A stretch of 24,194 nucleotides of DNA from positions 1-24,194 of the forward strand of contig CAYTVR010000094.1 of the NCBI GenBank assembly GCA_964441245.1, written 5' to 3'. The position numbers were made by a program, and so were the translations under genes. Position 1 is the first letter of the stretch; each line of letters opens with the position of its first letter. Positions 16,564 to 24,194 of this stretch are shown here, one piece after another. The notes beneath the pieces are model-generated. The model searched no databases. It was not told the DNA's origin and saw only the letters and a list, made by a program, of their open reading frames with translations. Origin of the DNA: JALZUU01 sp964441245 (lineage in GTDB: Bacteria > Bacteroidota > Bacteroidia > Chitinophagales > Saprospiraceae).

Positions 16564-17031
16564 ATGAAAGTATCAATTATTTCAATCATCATGTTTTTAG
16601 CAGTCTCTCTTCATGGACAGTCGGAAACTCAAAATTTTAAAACAATGAAACTAAATGCTGGAATTATCACGGAAAAATTTTCTGAAACAAAAAAATTCTA
16701 TTCTGAAGTTCTTGACTTTGGAGTTACCTTTGAAAACGAGTTTTACCTACTCATGCACACACCCAATCATCAAGCGGAAGTTAGCTTTTTAAAGCCGAAT
16801 CATCCTACACAAAAAGCTATTTTCCAACCTTCTTTTGAAGGAAAAGGAGTATACTTAACTATTGAAGTTGATGACGTAGATCAACTCTATAATCAACTTA
16901 AAAATAAAGATGTGAAAATTGAAATTGAAATTCGAGACGAAACCTGGGGAGACAGACATTTTGCGATAGTTGATCCTAATGGAATCGGAATAGATATCGT
17001 AACCTATTCTAAACCAGACGAAGAAAAATAA
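16564..17031 (+). CDS. VOC (glyoxalase/bleomycin-resistance fold) family protein with signal peptide
   Basis: Numbered from ATG 16564, residues 1-19 look like a signal peptide (MKVS, then a hydrophobic stretch, likely cut near HGQ). Residues 28-150 are a single VOC domain: KLNAGIITEKFSETKKFYSEVLDF at the start, VYLTIEVDDVDQLYNQL in the middle, and DETWGDRHFAIVDPNGIGIDIV at the end. Glu101 and the terminal Asp/His positions could bind metal, but the reaction cannot be assigned. Family members include glyoxalases, dioxygenases and antibiotic-binding proteins. An internal ATG at 16645 would give an ordinary cytoplasmic VOC protein, and an upstream TTG at 16543 is also in frame. It follows the AraC gene and is closed by the terminator at 17174. 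Confidence 0.85.
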   Translation: MKVSIISIIMFLAVSLHGQSETQNFKTMKLNAGIITEKFSETKKFYSEVLDFGVTFENEFYLLMHTPNHQAEVSFLKPNHPTQKAIFQPSFEGKGVYLTIEVDDVDQLYNQLKNKDVKIEIEIRDETWGDRHFAIVDPNGIGIDIVTYSKPDEEK

Positions 17032-17173
17032 ACCTTTTGCACCGCAAATAAAACTAAAACCTAACTAACGATCTAGACCTTATACTCTAGTTCTTTAGAA
17101 AAAATTGGATAAACTTCTTTTCTGCAGTCTATGGTTTTACAATAAAGATCGTTTAAAAAAGAATGATGTGTGC

Positions 17174-17213
17174 AAACGTTCATGGCCTCTGATAGCGGCT
17201 ATGAACGTTTTTT
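17174..17213 (+). terminator. Rho-independent terminator after the VOC gene
   Basis: A 14-bp stem (17174-17187 with 17197-17210, one G-T wobble) with a 9-base loop runs straight into a T tract at 17208-17213. It lies about 140 bases past the VOC stop and ends the plus-strand group beginning at 14103. Confidence 0.85.
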
Positions 17214-17394
17214 CATACTTTATTATCTATACATTTTCCTAATTTTCAGCTAATAATCCTCTGGGCCCTTTTAAATATGATACAGGCAAGGAAAAGATAA
17301 AATAGTATACTAACTAAATGAGCACAAAGCCACTCAATAAATCATATTCTTATAATCGAAAACGTCAGTCTAAAAAATATGAGAACAGATTACT

Positions 17395-17402
17395 TACATT
17401 TG
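17395..17402 (+). promoter_or_regulatory. Putative -7 box of the GH28 gene
   Basis: TACATTTG matches the TAnnTTTG consensus exactly, 30 bases before the ATG at 17433. No TTG element lies 19-21 bases upstream, so either an activator is needed or the match is chance. Confidence 0.4.
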
Positions 17403-17432
17403 CATATCTTTCAAATTTACAAATACCTATAA

Positions 17433-19037
17433 ATGAGCAGAATTATTACATACCTATCCATAATTCTTATTAATGTTTTAATGATTACTACATCTTTTGC
17501 GCAAGAGAAAACCTTTAACATTGTAGATTTTGGAGCAAAACCTTCTCACAAAGAGTTGAGTACTAAAGCAATTCAAAGTGCCATAGATACAGCCTCAAAA
17601 ATAAAGGGTACAGTCATCATTCCTAAAGGTTTATTCTTAACCGGCACCTTATTTTTGAAAAGTAACATAACTTTAAAAATGGAGTCCGGAGCAGAACTTT
17701 ATGGGAGTACAAAACTTGAGGATTATGCAAAAGTACCCATCGCCACAGAGGAGCCTCATTTTTCCAAATGCTTATTTTACGCTAAGGGAGAAAAAAATAT
17801 TACCATTATTGGCCATCCTCGTACAGAGATTAATGGGCAAGGATATTTTTTCAAATTTAGTCCCGAACGTCCCAAACTTTTTCGTATCGAAGAATGCCAA
17901 AATGTTCGAATTCAAGATGCCATCATTAAAAACTCTGGTTCGTGGTGTATTTATTTTAGGGAATGTGATTCGGTTTCCATCCACAACACGCGAGTGTACA
18001 ACAAAGAAAATCGGAATAATGATGGGATGAACTTTGATGGATGCAGCAATGTGAAGATTACGGACTGCAATATCCAGGTAGAAGACGATGCCATCTGTCT
18101 AAAAAGTAGTGTGGACAAAATCACTGAAAATTTTCTTATTTCAAATTGTACGGTGAGTAGTTATTGGGCTTGTGTCAAATTTGGTACAGCTTCAAAAACT
18201 GGATTTAGAAATGTAAAAGTACAAAACTGCCAATTTTTTGATAGTAGGCATGGCACCATCAAATTGTTAGCGGTAGATGGTGCTATTCTAGAAGACATTG
18301 AATTTTCTGATATAAAAATTTTCAATTGTGCAGGACCGATATTTTTACGACTAGGCAACCGAGGACGAGATTACTCTGCCTCCATCAAACAAATTTATAA
18401 AGAAGATGCCCAGCCAGAAGGTAGACCCGTTGGTAAATTACGCAATATTACTTTCCGAAATATCGAAGGACGAATTACAGGAAGTATAGATCCTCCAACT
18501 TCAGGCATCATGTTGACAGGTTTACCTAATCATTATATTGAGAATGTTACCATGGAAAATATTCATTTCTCATTCGAAGGTTTTGGTCAACTTAATATCA
18601 AAAACCGTATTGTTCCAGAAGACGAAGCGAGATACCCCGAGCAATTATTTTTTGGAAAACTTCCCTCCTATGGAATTTATGCTCGACATATAAAAGGGCT
18701 TCAATTGAAAAATGTCACTTTTGAACTTCGTGAAAAAGATGATCGTCAAGCCATCGTTTTAGATGATGTGGTGGCCAGTAATTTTGAAAATTTAAATTTG
18801 GATATTCAAGCAGAAAATAAGGTAGCCATTTTAGCAAAAAATATAAAAGATGTCCAATTAAAAAATTTAACAACGACAACGACTCCATCTCATCTAATAG
18901 AAGTAAGTGGCCAAGAATCAAAGAATATTAGATTGTTGAATTCAGATAAGTCTACTCTGACTAAAAAACAGCCTGTAATCTTTTCGAACGGAGCTAGTCA
19001 GTCGGCTGTGAAGATTTCATCTTTTGATAAACATTGA
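17433..19037 (+). CDS. Secreted GH28-family glycoside hydrolase (polygalacturonase-like)
   Basis: Residues 1-23 are a signal peptide ending SFA before Gln24. Residues 26-75 form the typical GH28 opening (FNIVDFGAKPS, AIQSAIDTA, then a VIIPKGLFLTG segment). A right-handed beta-helix follows, with motif I NNDGMNFDG (Asp197) and motif II EDDAICLKS (Asp218, Asp219). The position of the usual GHG motif reads WACVKFGTAS (245-254), so the conserved His is absent. The RIK-like site is GTIKL (274-278). Standard GH28 enzymes hydrolyse alpha-1,4-galacturonic linkages in pectin by inversion; with the altered third motif the substrate may be another uronic or rhamnose-containing glycan. At 534 residues it is longer than endo-polygalacturonases and closer in size to Bacteroidota exo-acting members. 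It converges on the PKD gene. Confidence 0.87.
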   Translation: MSRIITYLSIILINVLMITTSFAQEKTFNIVDFGAKPSHKELSTKAIQSAIDTASKIKGTVIIPKGLFLTGTLFLKSNITLKMESGAELYGSTKLEDYAKVPIATEEPHFSKCLFYAKGEKNITIIGHPRTEINGQGYFFKFSPERPKLFRIEECQNVRIQDAIIKNSGSWCIYFRECDSVSIHNTRVYNKENRNNDGMNFDGCSNVKITDCNIQVEDDAICLKSSVDKITENFLISNCTVSSYWACVKFGTASKTGFRNVKVQNCQFFDSRHGTIKLLAVDGAILEDIEFSDIKIFNCAGPIFLRLGNRGRDYSASIKQIYKEDAQPEGRPVGKLRNITFRNIEGRITGSIDPPTSGIMLTGLPNHYIENVTMENIHFSFEGFGQLNIKNRIVPEDEARYPEQLFFGKLPSYGIYARHIKGLQLKNVTFELREKDDRQAIVLDDVVASNFENLNLDIQAENKVAILAKNIKDVQLKNLTTTTTPSHLIEVSGQESKNIRLLNSDKSTLTKKQPVIFSNGASQSAVKISSFDKH

Positions 19038-19071
19038 TCTCTATCAATAAATCAGAGGTATACCTAAAAAA

Positions 19072-19104
19072 GCGAAGGATGTTTCTCTTAAAAACATCCT
19101 TCGC
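19072..19104 (-). terminator. Terminator between convergent GH28 and PKD genes
   Basis: A perfect 13-bp stem (19072-19084 with 19092-19104) has a 7-base loop. Read on the minus strand it is followed by a run of T (the A run at 19066-19071), so it is a strong terminator for the PKD gene that stops at 19134. It lies 35 bases past the GH28 stop and may also end that transcript, although the plus-strand T tract is weak. Confidence 0.82.
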
Positions 19105-19133
19105 CATATTCACATATCAAGAGAAAAGAAATC

Positions 19134-22100
19134 TTAGTTAATGATTAATTTACGATAAGCCACTTGATCTCTTGCTTCTATTTGGATAATGTAAGTCCCT
19201 GCGGACAAATGATTCCAATCAAACTGTTTGACTAAATTTCCATCAAAATCAAGCTGCTCCGTTTCTACGAATTGCCCCAATATATTGATCAGATTAATTT
19301 TCAATCCTTGTATGGGTGCGCCTTCTAAAAGCATGGTAAATCGACCGTCATTTGGATTAGGGAAAATTTCAAAATTTTCTAAAAAATCTATTTCTGTCAA
19401 ATCAGTCAAAATATCTACCACTCCTTCAGTGGTCACAGAACCACATTCATTCGTTGCCGTTAGAGTAATCGTATACATTCCACCTCCGGAATACTCATGA
19501 GTAGGGATCATTTCCGTACTTGTATTTCCATCACCAAAATTCCATAGATAGCTTGATGCATTAGTAGAATTATTGATAAAAGAAACTTCATTACCATCCG
19601 TATTCGATCCAAATGCTGCGGTTGGCACATCATCCACAATAATCAATGAAGTTTGAGTAAGCTCATCTGTACCTATAGGATTGGTGACCATTAAAGTGAC
19701 TTCATAAGTTCCTGTGGTATTGTACACCACTACAGGATTTTGTTCTGTTGAGGTAGTGGGTTCTCCTCCTGAAAATGACCAAGACCATGCTGTAATCTCT
19801 GAAGTAGACAAGTCCGCAAAGGTCACTTCGAAAGGAACACAACCGCTAGTTTGACTGACCGAAAAATCAGCTACTGGACTACTCAAAAGGCTAATCTCTT
19901 GAGTCGTTACATCTGTTCCACAGGCATTGGTAGTTGACAAGGTAACCAGGTAAGTACCACCCATTGAATAGATATGACTTGGCATCGCTTCTGGACTGGT
20001 CATCCCATCTCCAAAGTCCCAAAGGTAGGTATTGCCATTGCTACTATTATTGGTGAAATTGACTTGCAAATTATTAACCGTTGTTGTAAAATCAGCAATC
20101 GGTGCTTCTTCCACAACGATAAAACTCAGTTGTGTTGTCGAGTTATTACCGGCACTATTACTGACCATTAAACTTACGTTATAAATACCCGGATCGGTAT
20201 AAGTCACTGTCGGATTTTGATCCGTAGAAGTTGCTGGATTTCCACCTTCAAATGACCACATCCAATTTTCTGTATTCAAGGTAGATTCATCTTCAAAAGT
20301 AACCGTCAATGGTGAACATCCACTAGTTACATCCGCAGTAAATCCTGCAATTGGCAAAGCAGTGGTCAACACTTCACTTACAAATTCTTCTGTTCCGCAT
20401 TCATTCGTAGCCGTTAAGGTTACCGTGTAAGCACCTTCAGCTACATAAGTATGAACCGGATCTTGTGCTGTGCTCGTATTGCCATCGCCAAAATCCCATA
20501 AATAAGCAACTCCATTTATCGTTGTATTGACAAAACTAACTTCTGTATTAGTTGATCCACTTGTAAAACCAGGACTAGGTAAAGGATCGACGACAATCAC
20601 TCCTGTCTGACTCGTCGCATTATTTCCAGCGGCATTACTGACTTCAAGCATAACCGAATAAGTCCCAGGATCGTTAAAGACAATCACCGGATTTTGATCC
20701 GTAGAGGTCGCAGGTGTTCCACCTTCAAAGGTCCAATTCCAACCAGTAGTGTTCTCACTAGAATTATCTGTGAAGTTGACTTCAAGTGGTCCACAACCGC
20801 TTGTGACATTTACGGTAAAATCTGCGACAGGTATACTGACGACAAAAATCGTTTCTGTAGTGTTCACCGTTCCACAATTATTGGTTGCATTCAAGGTAAC
20901 GGTGTAAGTTCCATCAGTACCATAAACGTGAGTAGGATTTTCCTCAATACTTGTATTCCCATCACCAAAATCCCATAAATAACTATTGGCTCCCGTTGTC
21001 GTATTTGTAAAACTAGTAGACAATTCATTACTCACCGAAGTGAATCCAATATTCTCAGGTGTGTTTTGCACAATAATGTAATTCGTCTCTGTAAAAATAT
21101 CTGTTCCTGCATCAGAAGTCACCTCTAAACTGACTTCAAAATTACCCGGAGTAGCAAATACTACTGTAGGATTTTGTTCGCTAGAGGTCGCTGGTGTTCC
21201 ACCTTCAAAGGTCCACGACCAAGCAGTAGGTGCATTAGCAGATATGTCTTCAAATGCTACCGTAAATGGAGCACAACCGACGGTTGTATTAGAAGTGAAT
21301 CCCGCCAAAGGAGTTAAATCTTCTATAAAAATTTCATACGTATTGGTAACCAAACCACATTCATTAGTTGCCGTTAGGACAACAGTGTATGTACCTGGTT
21401 CTGGATAAGTATAGATAGGATTAATATCTGTGCTCATATCTCCATTTCCAAAATCCCAGGAATAACTATCTGCATTCGTTGCATTATTGGTAAAAACAGC
21501 TGTACTACCTGAAACATCAACGTCATAACCTACGCTTGGTGCTTCACCTACCACAATGTAGGTGTTTTTTGTTAGCGCATCCATTCCCGAATTGTTGCTT
21601 ACCTCTAAAGTGACACTATATACTCCAGAAGCACTATAGATCACTGATGGGAATTGTTCAGTAGAACTCGCTGGCTCTCCTCCTTCAAAAGTCCATTCCC
21701 AAGTATTAATAAGAGAAGTGGAAAGATCCGAAAATAACACTTCCATTGTAGCACAACCTGTCGTTATATCAGCTGAAAAATCAGCAACTGGAATACCAAC
21801 TAATTGTAAATTTCTTATCGTTGTCATTTCCCCACATTCATTCGTAACTGTAAGGCTAACTTCATAATCACCTCCGTCATCATAAGTATGTACTGGATTC
21901 ATTGCAGTACTGGTATTACCATCGCCAAAATCCCAAACAAAGGAATCACCATCTATAGAGTTGTTGATAAAATTAATGGTCAATCCATTCTCGATACTCG
22001 AAAAATTAGCTGTTGGTTCAGATCCAACCGTGATGTAATTCGTTTCTATAGAAGTACTCTCTCCTGCCTCGTTTGACACCACTAAGGTAACCGTAAAATC

Positions 22101-24194
22101 TCCTGCAGTATTATATGTAATAGTTGGATTCGCATCAGTAGAAGTGCTCGGTGTTCCTCCAGAAAATGACCATAACCACTCCGTTACATTTTCAGAGGAT
22201 TGGTTATTGAAGTTGACTTCCATTGGAGTACATCCCGTAAGGGTATTTGCTGTAAAGCCAGCCACCGGTTCTGTTAAAATAGTAATGGTCTCTGTCGTCG
22301 TGACCGTTCCACATTCTCCCGTTGCAGTCAGTGTCACATCATAGATTCCATCATTGTCATATGAATGAGAAGGATTCGCAGAAGTACTCGTATTGCCATC
22401 ACCAAAGTCCCAATTGTAATCATTAGTATTGGTAGAAGTATTATTAAAACCAACCGTTGCTTCGACTGTTGAAAAATCAAACGAGGCCGTCGGATTTGGT
22501 AAAACCACAATAAAGTTTTGTTGTGTTGCAGTAGCATTTCCAGAAGCATTTGACACAATTAGGGTCACAGGATATGTACCAGACATATTGTAACTAACCG
22601 AAGGAGTTTGTGAAGTCGAAGTTGCAGGAATTCCTCCCGGGAAAGACCAAGACCAACCCGTCGTATTGTCTGACGATAAATCTAAAAAATCAATTACTAA
22701 AGGAGAACAACCGGTTGTCACATTTGCTGTAAAGCCAACTTCCGGATTTGTAACTATCGTAAAGTCCTCAGAAGAAGTCACTTCACCACATTCGTTAGTA
22801 GCCGTTAAGATCACTTCATAGTCGCCATCTTCACTATAGGTATGACTTGGACTGATATCGGTACTCGTATTCCCATCTCCAAAATTCCATTCATAAGCAT
22901 TCGCATTCGTTGAAATATTGGTAAACGAAACAGTATTGGCAACGGTATTACTACTAAACCCAACCACTGGAGTTTCATTGACTGAAATGTATTCAGTTTG
23001 CGTAATTGAAGCAGATCCAGCAGCATTCGCCACCACTAAAACAACGGTATACTCACCTGCATCATCGTAAGTTACTGTTGGATTTGGATCGCTTGAAGTA
23101 GCTGGTGATCCACCCGGGAAAGACCAAGACCAACTCGTTACATTTTCCGAAGATTGATTACTGAAATCTACTTCTAATGGTGTACAACCACTTGTTACAT
23201 TCGCTGTAAAATTTCCTTCTGGTGCAGTAACAATCGTAATCATTTCACTAGAGGTGACCGTCCCACATTCGTTCGTTGCCGCTAAAACTACCTCGTAAAT
23301 TCCATCGCCATCATAAGTATGATCAGGATTCGTAGATGTACTATTAGCTCCATCGCCAAAATCCCAAACATAAGATGTCGCATTGGATGAATTATTGGTA
23401 AAAGAAACTTCAGTACCCGTTGTATTACTTCCAAAAGAAGCCGTTGGCGTATCGTTGATAATGATATAATCTGTTTGCACAACTGTAGCAGATCCAGCAG
23501 CATTATTAATGACTAATGTCACAGTATAATTTCCACTATTATTATAGGTTACTGTAGGATTTTGAACATTAGAAGATGATGGTGATCCTCCAGGAAATGA
23601 CCAAGACCAGTTCGTTACATTCGCTGTTGATGCATCATTAAAGTTCACCGTTAGAGGGGCACAACCACTTGTTACATTGGCATTAAAATCACCAACAGGA
23701 ATTGTTGTAATCGTAAGTGTTTCTGTTGTCGTCACTGATCCACATTCATTCGTCGCTGTTAATCCAACTTCATAAACGCCATCCGTTGCATAAGTATGAA
23801 CTGGACTCACTTCCGTACTCGTATTGCTATCTCCAAAATCCCAAACATAAGTCGTCGCATTATCTGAAGTGTTCGTAAAGGTCGCCACTGTCGTCGAAAC
23901 GCTACTATTAAAATCTACCGTCGGTGAGCTATTCACAACTATATAATTTGTCTCCGTAATTGTCGAAGAACCTGCTGCATTTGATACCTCCAATGTCACC
24001 CCATACATTCCGGGACTATCATAAGTGACTGATGGATTTGGATCTGTAGAACTGCTCGGTGAACCACCAGGAAAATCCCAGGACCAACTTGTTGTATTTT
24101 CTGAAGAGGTATTGTTAAATGTTACCGCAAAAGGCGCACAACCATTCGTTGTCGTTGTTGTAAATCCACCAACGGGTTCCGTAACTATCGTAAG
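19134..24194 (-). CDS. Giant PKD-repeat surface protein with T9SS type A sorting domain, C-terminal 1686 residues (N-terminus beyond right edge)
   Basis: The minus strand is open from the right edge to a TAA at 19134-19136. An internal Met at 24008 is not the start, because PKD sequence continues in frame upstream to 24194. The protein is ten pairs of alternating PKD domains. Type A has SGC-x-P-x-x-V-x-F and WSWSF-x-GG-x-P; type B has Y-x-WDFGDGNTST, H-x-Y and ATNECG. The last 88 residues (19137-19400) are a T9SS type A sorting domain (FPNPNDGRF, ILGQ, LSAGTYIIQI, ending KLIIN). PKD arrays serve as stalks or adhesins on the cell surface. No catalytic domain is visible in the part present. Lysine is very rare in the array, and Thr, Asn and Ser dominate. 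The terminator at 19072 ends it. Confidence 0.93.
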   Translation of the reverse strand, partial: LTIVTEPVGGFTTTTTNGCAPFAVTFNNTSSENTTSWSWDFPGGSPSSSTDPNPSVTYDSPGMYGVTLEVSNAAGSSTITETNYIVVNSSPTVDFNSSVSTTVATFTNTSDNATTYVWDFGDSNTSTEVSPVHTYATDGVYEVGLTATNECGSVTTTETLTITTIPVGDFNANVTSGCAPLTVNFNDASTANVTNWSWSFPGGSPSSSNVQNPTVTYNNSGNYTVTLVINNAAGSATVVQTDYIIINDTPTASFGSNTTGTEVSFTNNSSNATSYVWDFGDGANSTSTNPDHTYDGDGIYEVVLAATNECGTVTSSEMITIVTAPEGNFTANVTSGCTPLEVDFSNQSSENVTSWSWSFPGGSPATSSDPNPTVTYDDAGEYTVVLVVANAAGSASITQTEYISVNETPVVGFSSNTVANTVSFTNISTNANAYEWNFGDGNTSTDISPSHTYSEDGDYEVILTATNECGEVTSSEDFTIVTNPEVGFTANVTTGCSPLVIDFLDLSSDNTTGWSWSFPGGIPATSTSQTPSVSYNMSGTYPVTLIVSNASGNATATQQNFIVVLPNPTASFDFSTVEATVGFNNTSTNTNDYNWDFGDGNTSTSANPSHSYDNDGIYDVTLTATGECGTVTTTETITILTEPVAGFTANTLTGCTPMEVNFNNQSSENVTEWLWSFSGGTPSTSTDANPTITYNTAGDFTVTLVVSNEAGESTSIETNYITVGSEPTANFSSIENGLTINFINNSIDGDSFVWDFGDGNTSTAMNPVHTYDDGGDYEVSLTVTNECGEMTTIRNLQLVGIPVADFSADITTGCATMEVLFSDLSTSLINTWEWTFEGGEPASSTEQFPSVIYSASGVYSVTLEVSNNSGMDALTKNTYIVVGEAPSVGYDVDVSGSTAVFTNNATNADSYSWDFGNGDMSTDINPIYTYPEPGTYTVVLTATNECGLVTNTYEIFIEDLTPLAGFTSNTTVGCAPFTVAFEDISANAPTAWSWTFEGGTPATSSEQNPTVVFATPGNFEVSLEVTSDAGTDIFTETNYIIVQNTPENIGFTSVSNELSTSFTNTTTGANSYLWDFGDGNTSIEENPTHVYGTDGTYTVTLNATNNCGTVNTTETIFVVSIPVADFTVNVTSGCGPLEVNFTDNSSENTTGWNWTFEGGTPATSTDQNPVIVFNDPGTYSVMLEVSNAAGNNATSQTGVIVVDPLPSPGFTSGSTNTEVSFVNTTINGVAYLWDFGDGNTSTAQDPVHTYVAEGAYTVTLTATNECGTEEFVSEVLTTALPIAGFTADVTSGCSPLTVTFEDESTLNTENWMWSFEGGNPATSTDQNPTVTYTDPGIYNVSLMVSNSAGNNSTTQLSFIVVEEAPIADFTTTVNNLQVNFTNNSSNGNTYLWDFGDGMTSPEAMPSHIYSMGGTYLVTLSTTNACGTDVTTQEISLLSSPVADFSVSQTSGCVPFEVTFADLSTSEITAWSWSFSGGEPTTSTEQNPVVVYNTTGTYEVTLMVTNPIGTDELTQTSLIIVDDVPTAAFGSNTDGNEVSFINNSTNASSYLWNFGDGNTSTEMIPTHEYSGGGMYTITLTATNECGSVTTEGVVDILTDLTEIDFLENFEIFPNPNDGRFTMLLEGAPIQGLKINLINILGQFVETEQLDFDGNLVKQFDWNHLSAGTYIIQIEARDQVAYRKLIIN
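19401..24194 (-). repeat. Tandem array of ten A/B PKD domain pairs, about 480 bp each
   Basis: Ten pairs fill about 4.79 kb, giving a mean of about 160 codons per pair. Every A domain carries one Cys near its start and every B domain one Cys near its end. Units differ at many positions, unlike the near-identical SprB repeats at 1-283, so this array is older or has diverged by selection. The array continues past the right edge. Confidence 0.88.

Larger units (their letters stand above)
17032..17432. other. Intergenic region between VOC and GH28 genes
   Basis: There is no gene in these 401 bases. The region contains the VOC operon terminator (17174-17213) and a -7 box for the GH28 gene (17395-17402). 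Nothing else stands out in the AT-rich remainder. Confidence 0.5.

Noticed and set aside
24006..24008. ATG at 24008 (minus) as the start of the PKD protein
   Set aside because: The frame stays open to 24194 and encodes the rest of the same PKD A domain, including SGC-like NGCAPF and WSWDFPGG, so the true start is outside the window.
19401..24194. Regular repeats that could be read as a CRISPR or satellite array
   Set aside because: The period of about 480 bp keeps one open frame throughout and encodes PKD domains; there are no short identical repeats with unique spacers.

Overview
The window looks like a chromosomal segment of a low-GC member of the Bacteroidota, most likely a marine Saprospiria/Saprospiraceae-type bacterium. 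The evidence is three very large exported proteins built from SprB, PKD and Ig-like repeats, two of which show type IX secretion system (T9SS) C-terminal sorting domains in the window. Perfect or near TAnnTTTG -7 promoter boxes and a GH117-type algal polysaccharide enzyme fit the same picture. The lineage is inferred from protein style only. No rRNA, tRNA, CRISPR array, insertion sequence or phage gene was seen.

Layout. (1) 1-2353, minus: the N-terminal 784 residues of a cysteine-rich secreted protein with SprB repeats, running off the left edge. (2) 2686-8337, minus: a complete 1883-residue secreted protein with Ig-like composite modules, SprB repeats and a type B (gliding-motility-associated) C-terminal domain, followed by a strong hairpin terminator. 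(3) 8338-9728: a long AT-rich gap with at most one doubtful small ORF. (4) 9729-11585, plus: an exported M23 peptidase, a small membrane protein and a conserved protein of unknown function. (5) 11951-13978, plus: a secreted GH117-like glycoside hydrolase and an Asp/Glu-racemase-like protein. (6) 14103-17031, plus: two regulator-enzyme pairs, Crp/Fnr regulator with haloalkane-dehalogenase-like hydrolase, then AraC regulator with exported VOC protein, closed by a clear terminator. (7) 17433-19037, plus: a secreted GH28-family protein. (8) 19134-24194, minus: the C-terminal 1686 residues of a giant protein made of ten A/B pairs of PKD domains (20 domains) and a type A T9SS sorting domain, running off the right edge.

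How it fits together. The three giant proteins are probably T9SS-exported adhesin-like surface proteins, and the GH117 and GH28 proteins probably act on algal or plant-like polysaccharides outside the cytoplasm. No SusC/SusD pair or other agarolytic gene is present, so neither enzyme sits in a visible polysaccharide utilisation locus. The best regulatory signal is a perfect palindrome with FNR-like half-sites between the Crp/Fnr gene and the hydrolase gene, centred about 41-42 bases upstream of the start predicted from a perfect -7 box.

No clearly new multi-gene system is visible. The most distinctive features are the alternating cysteine layout of the PKD array, the co-varying cysteine pair in the SprB repeats, the 278-residue composite module with a CxC linker, the palindrome-controlled hydrolase promoter, and the orphan GH117 gene.
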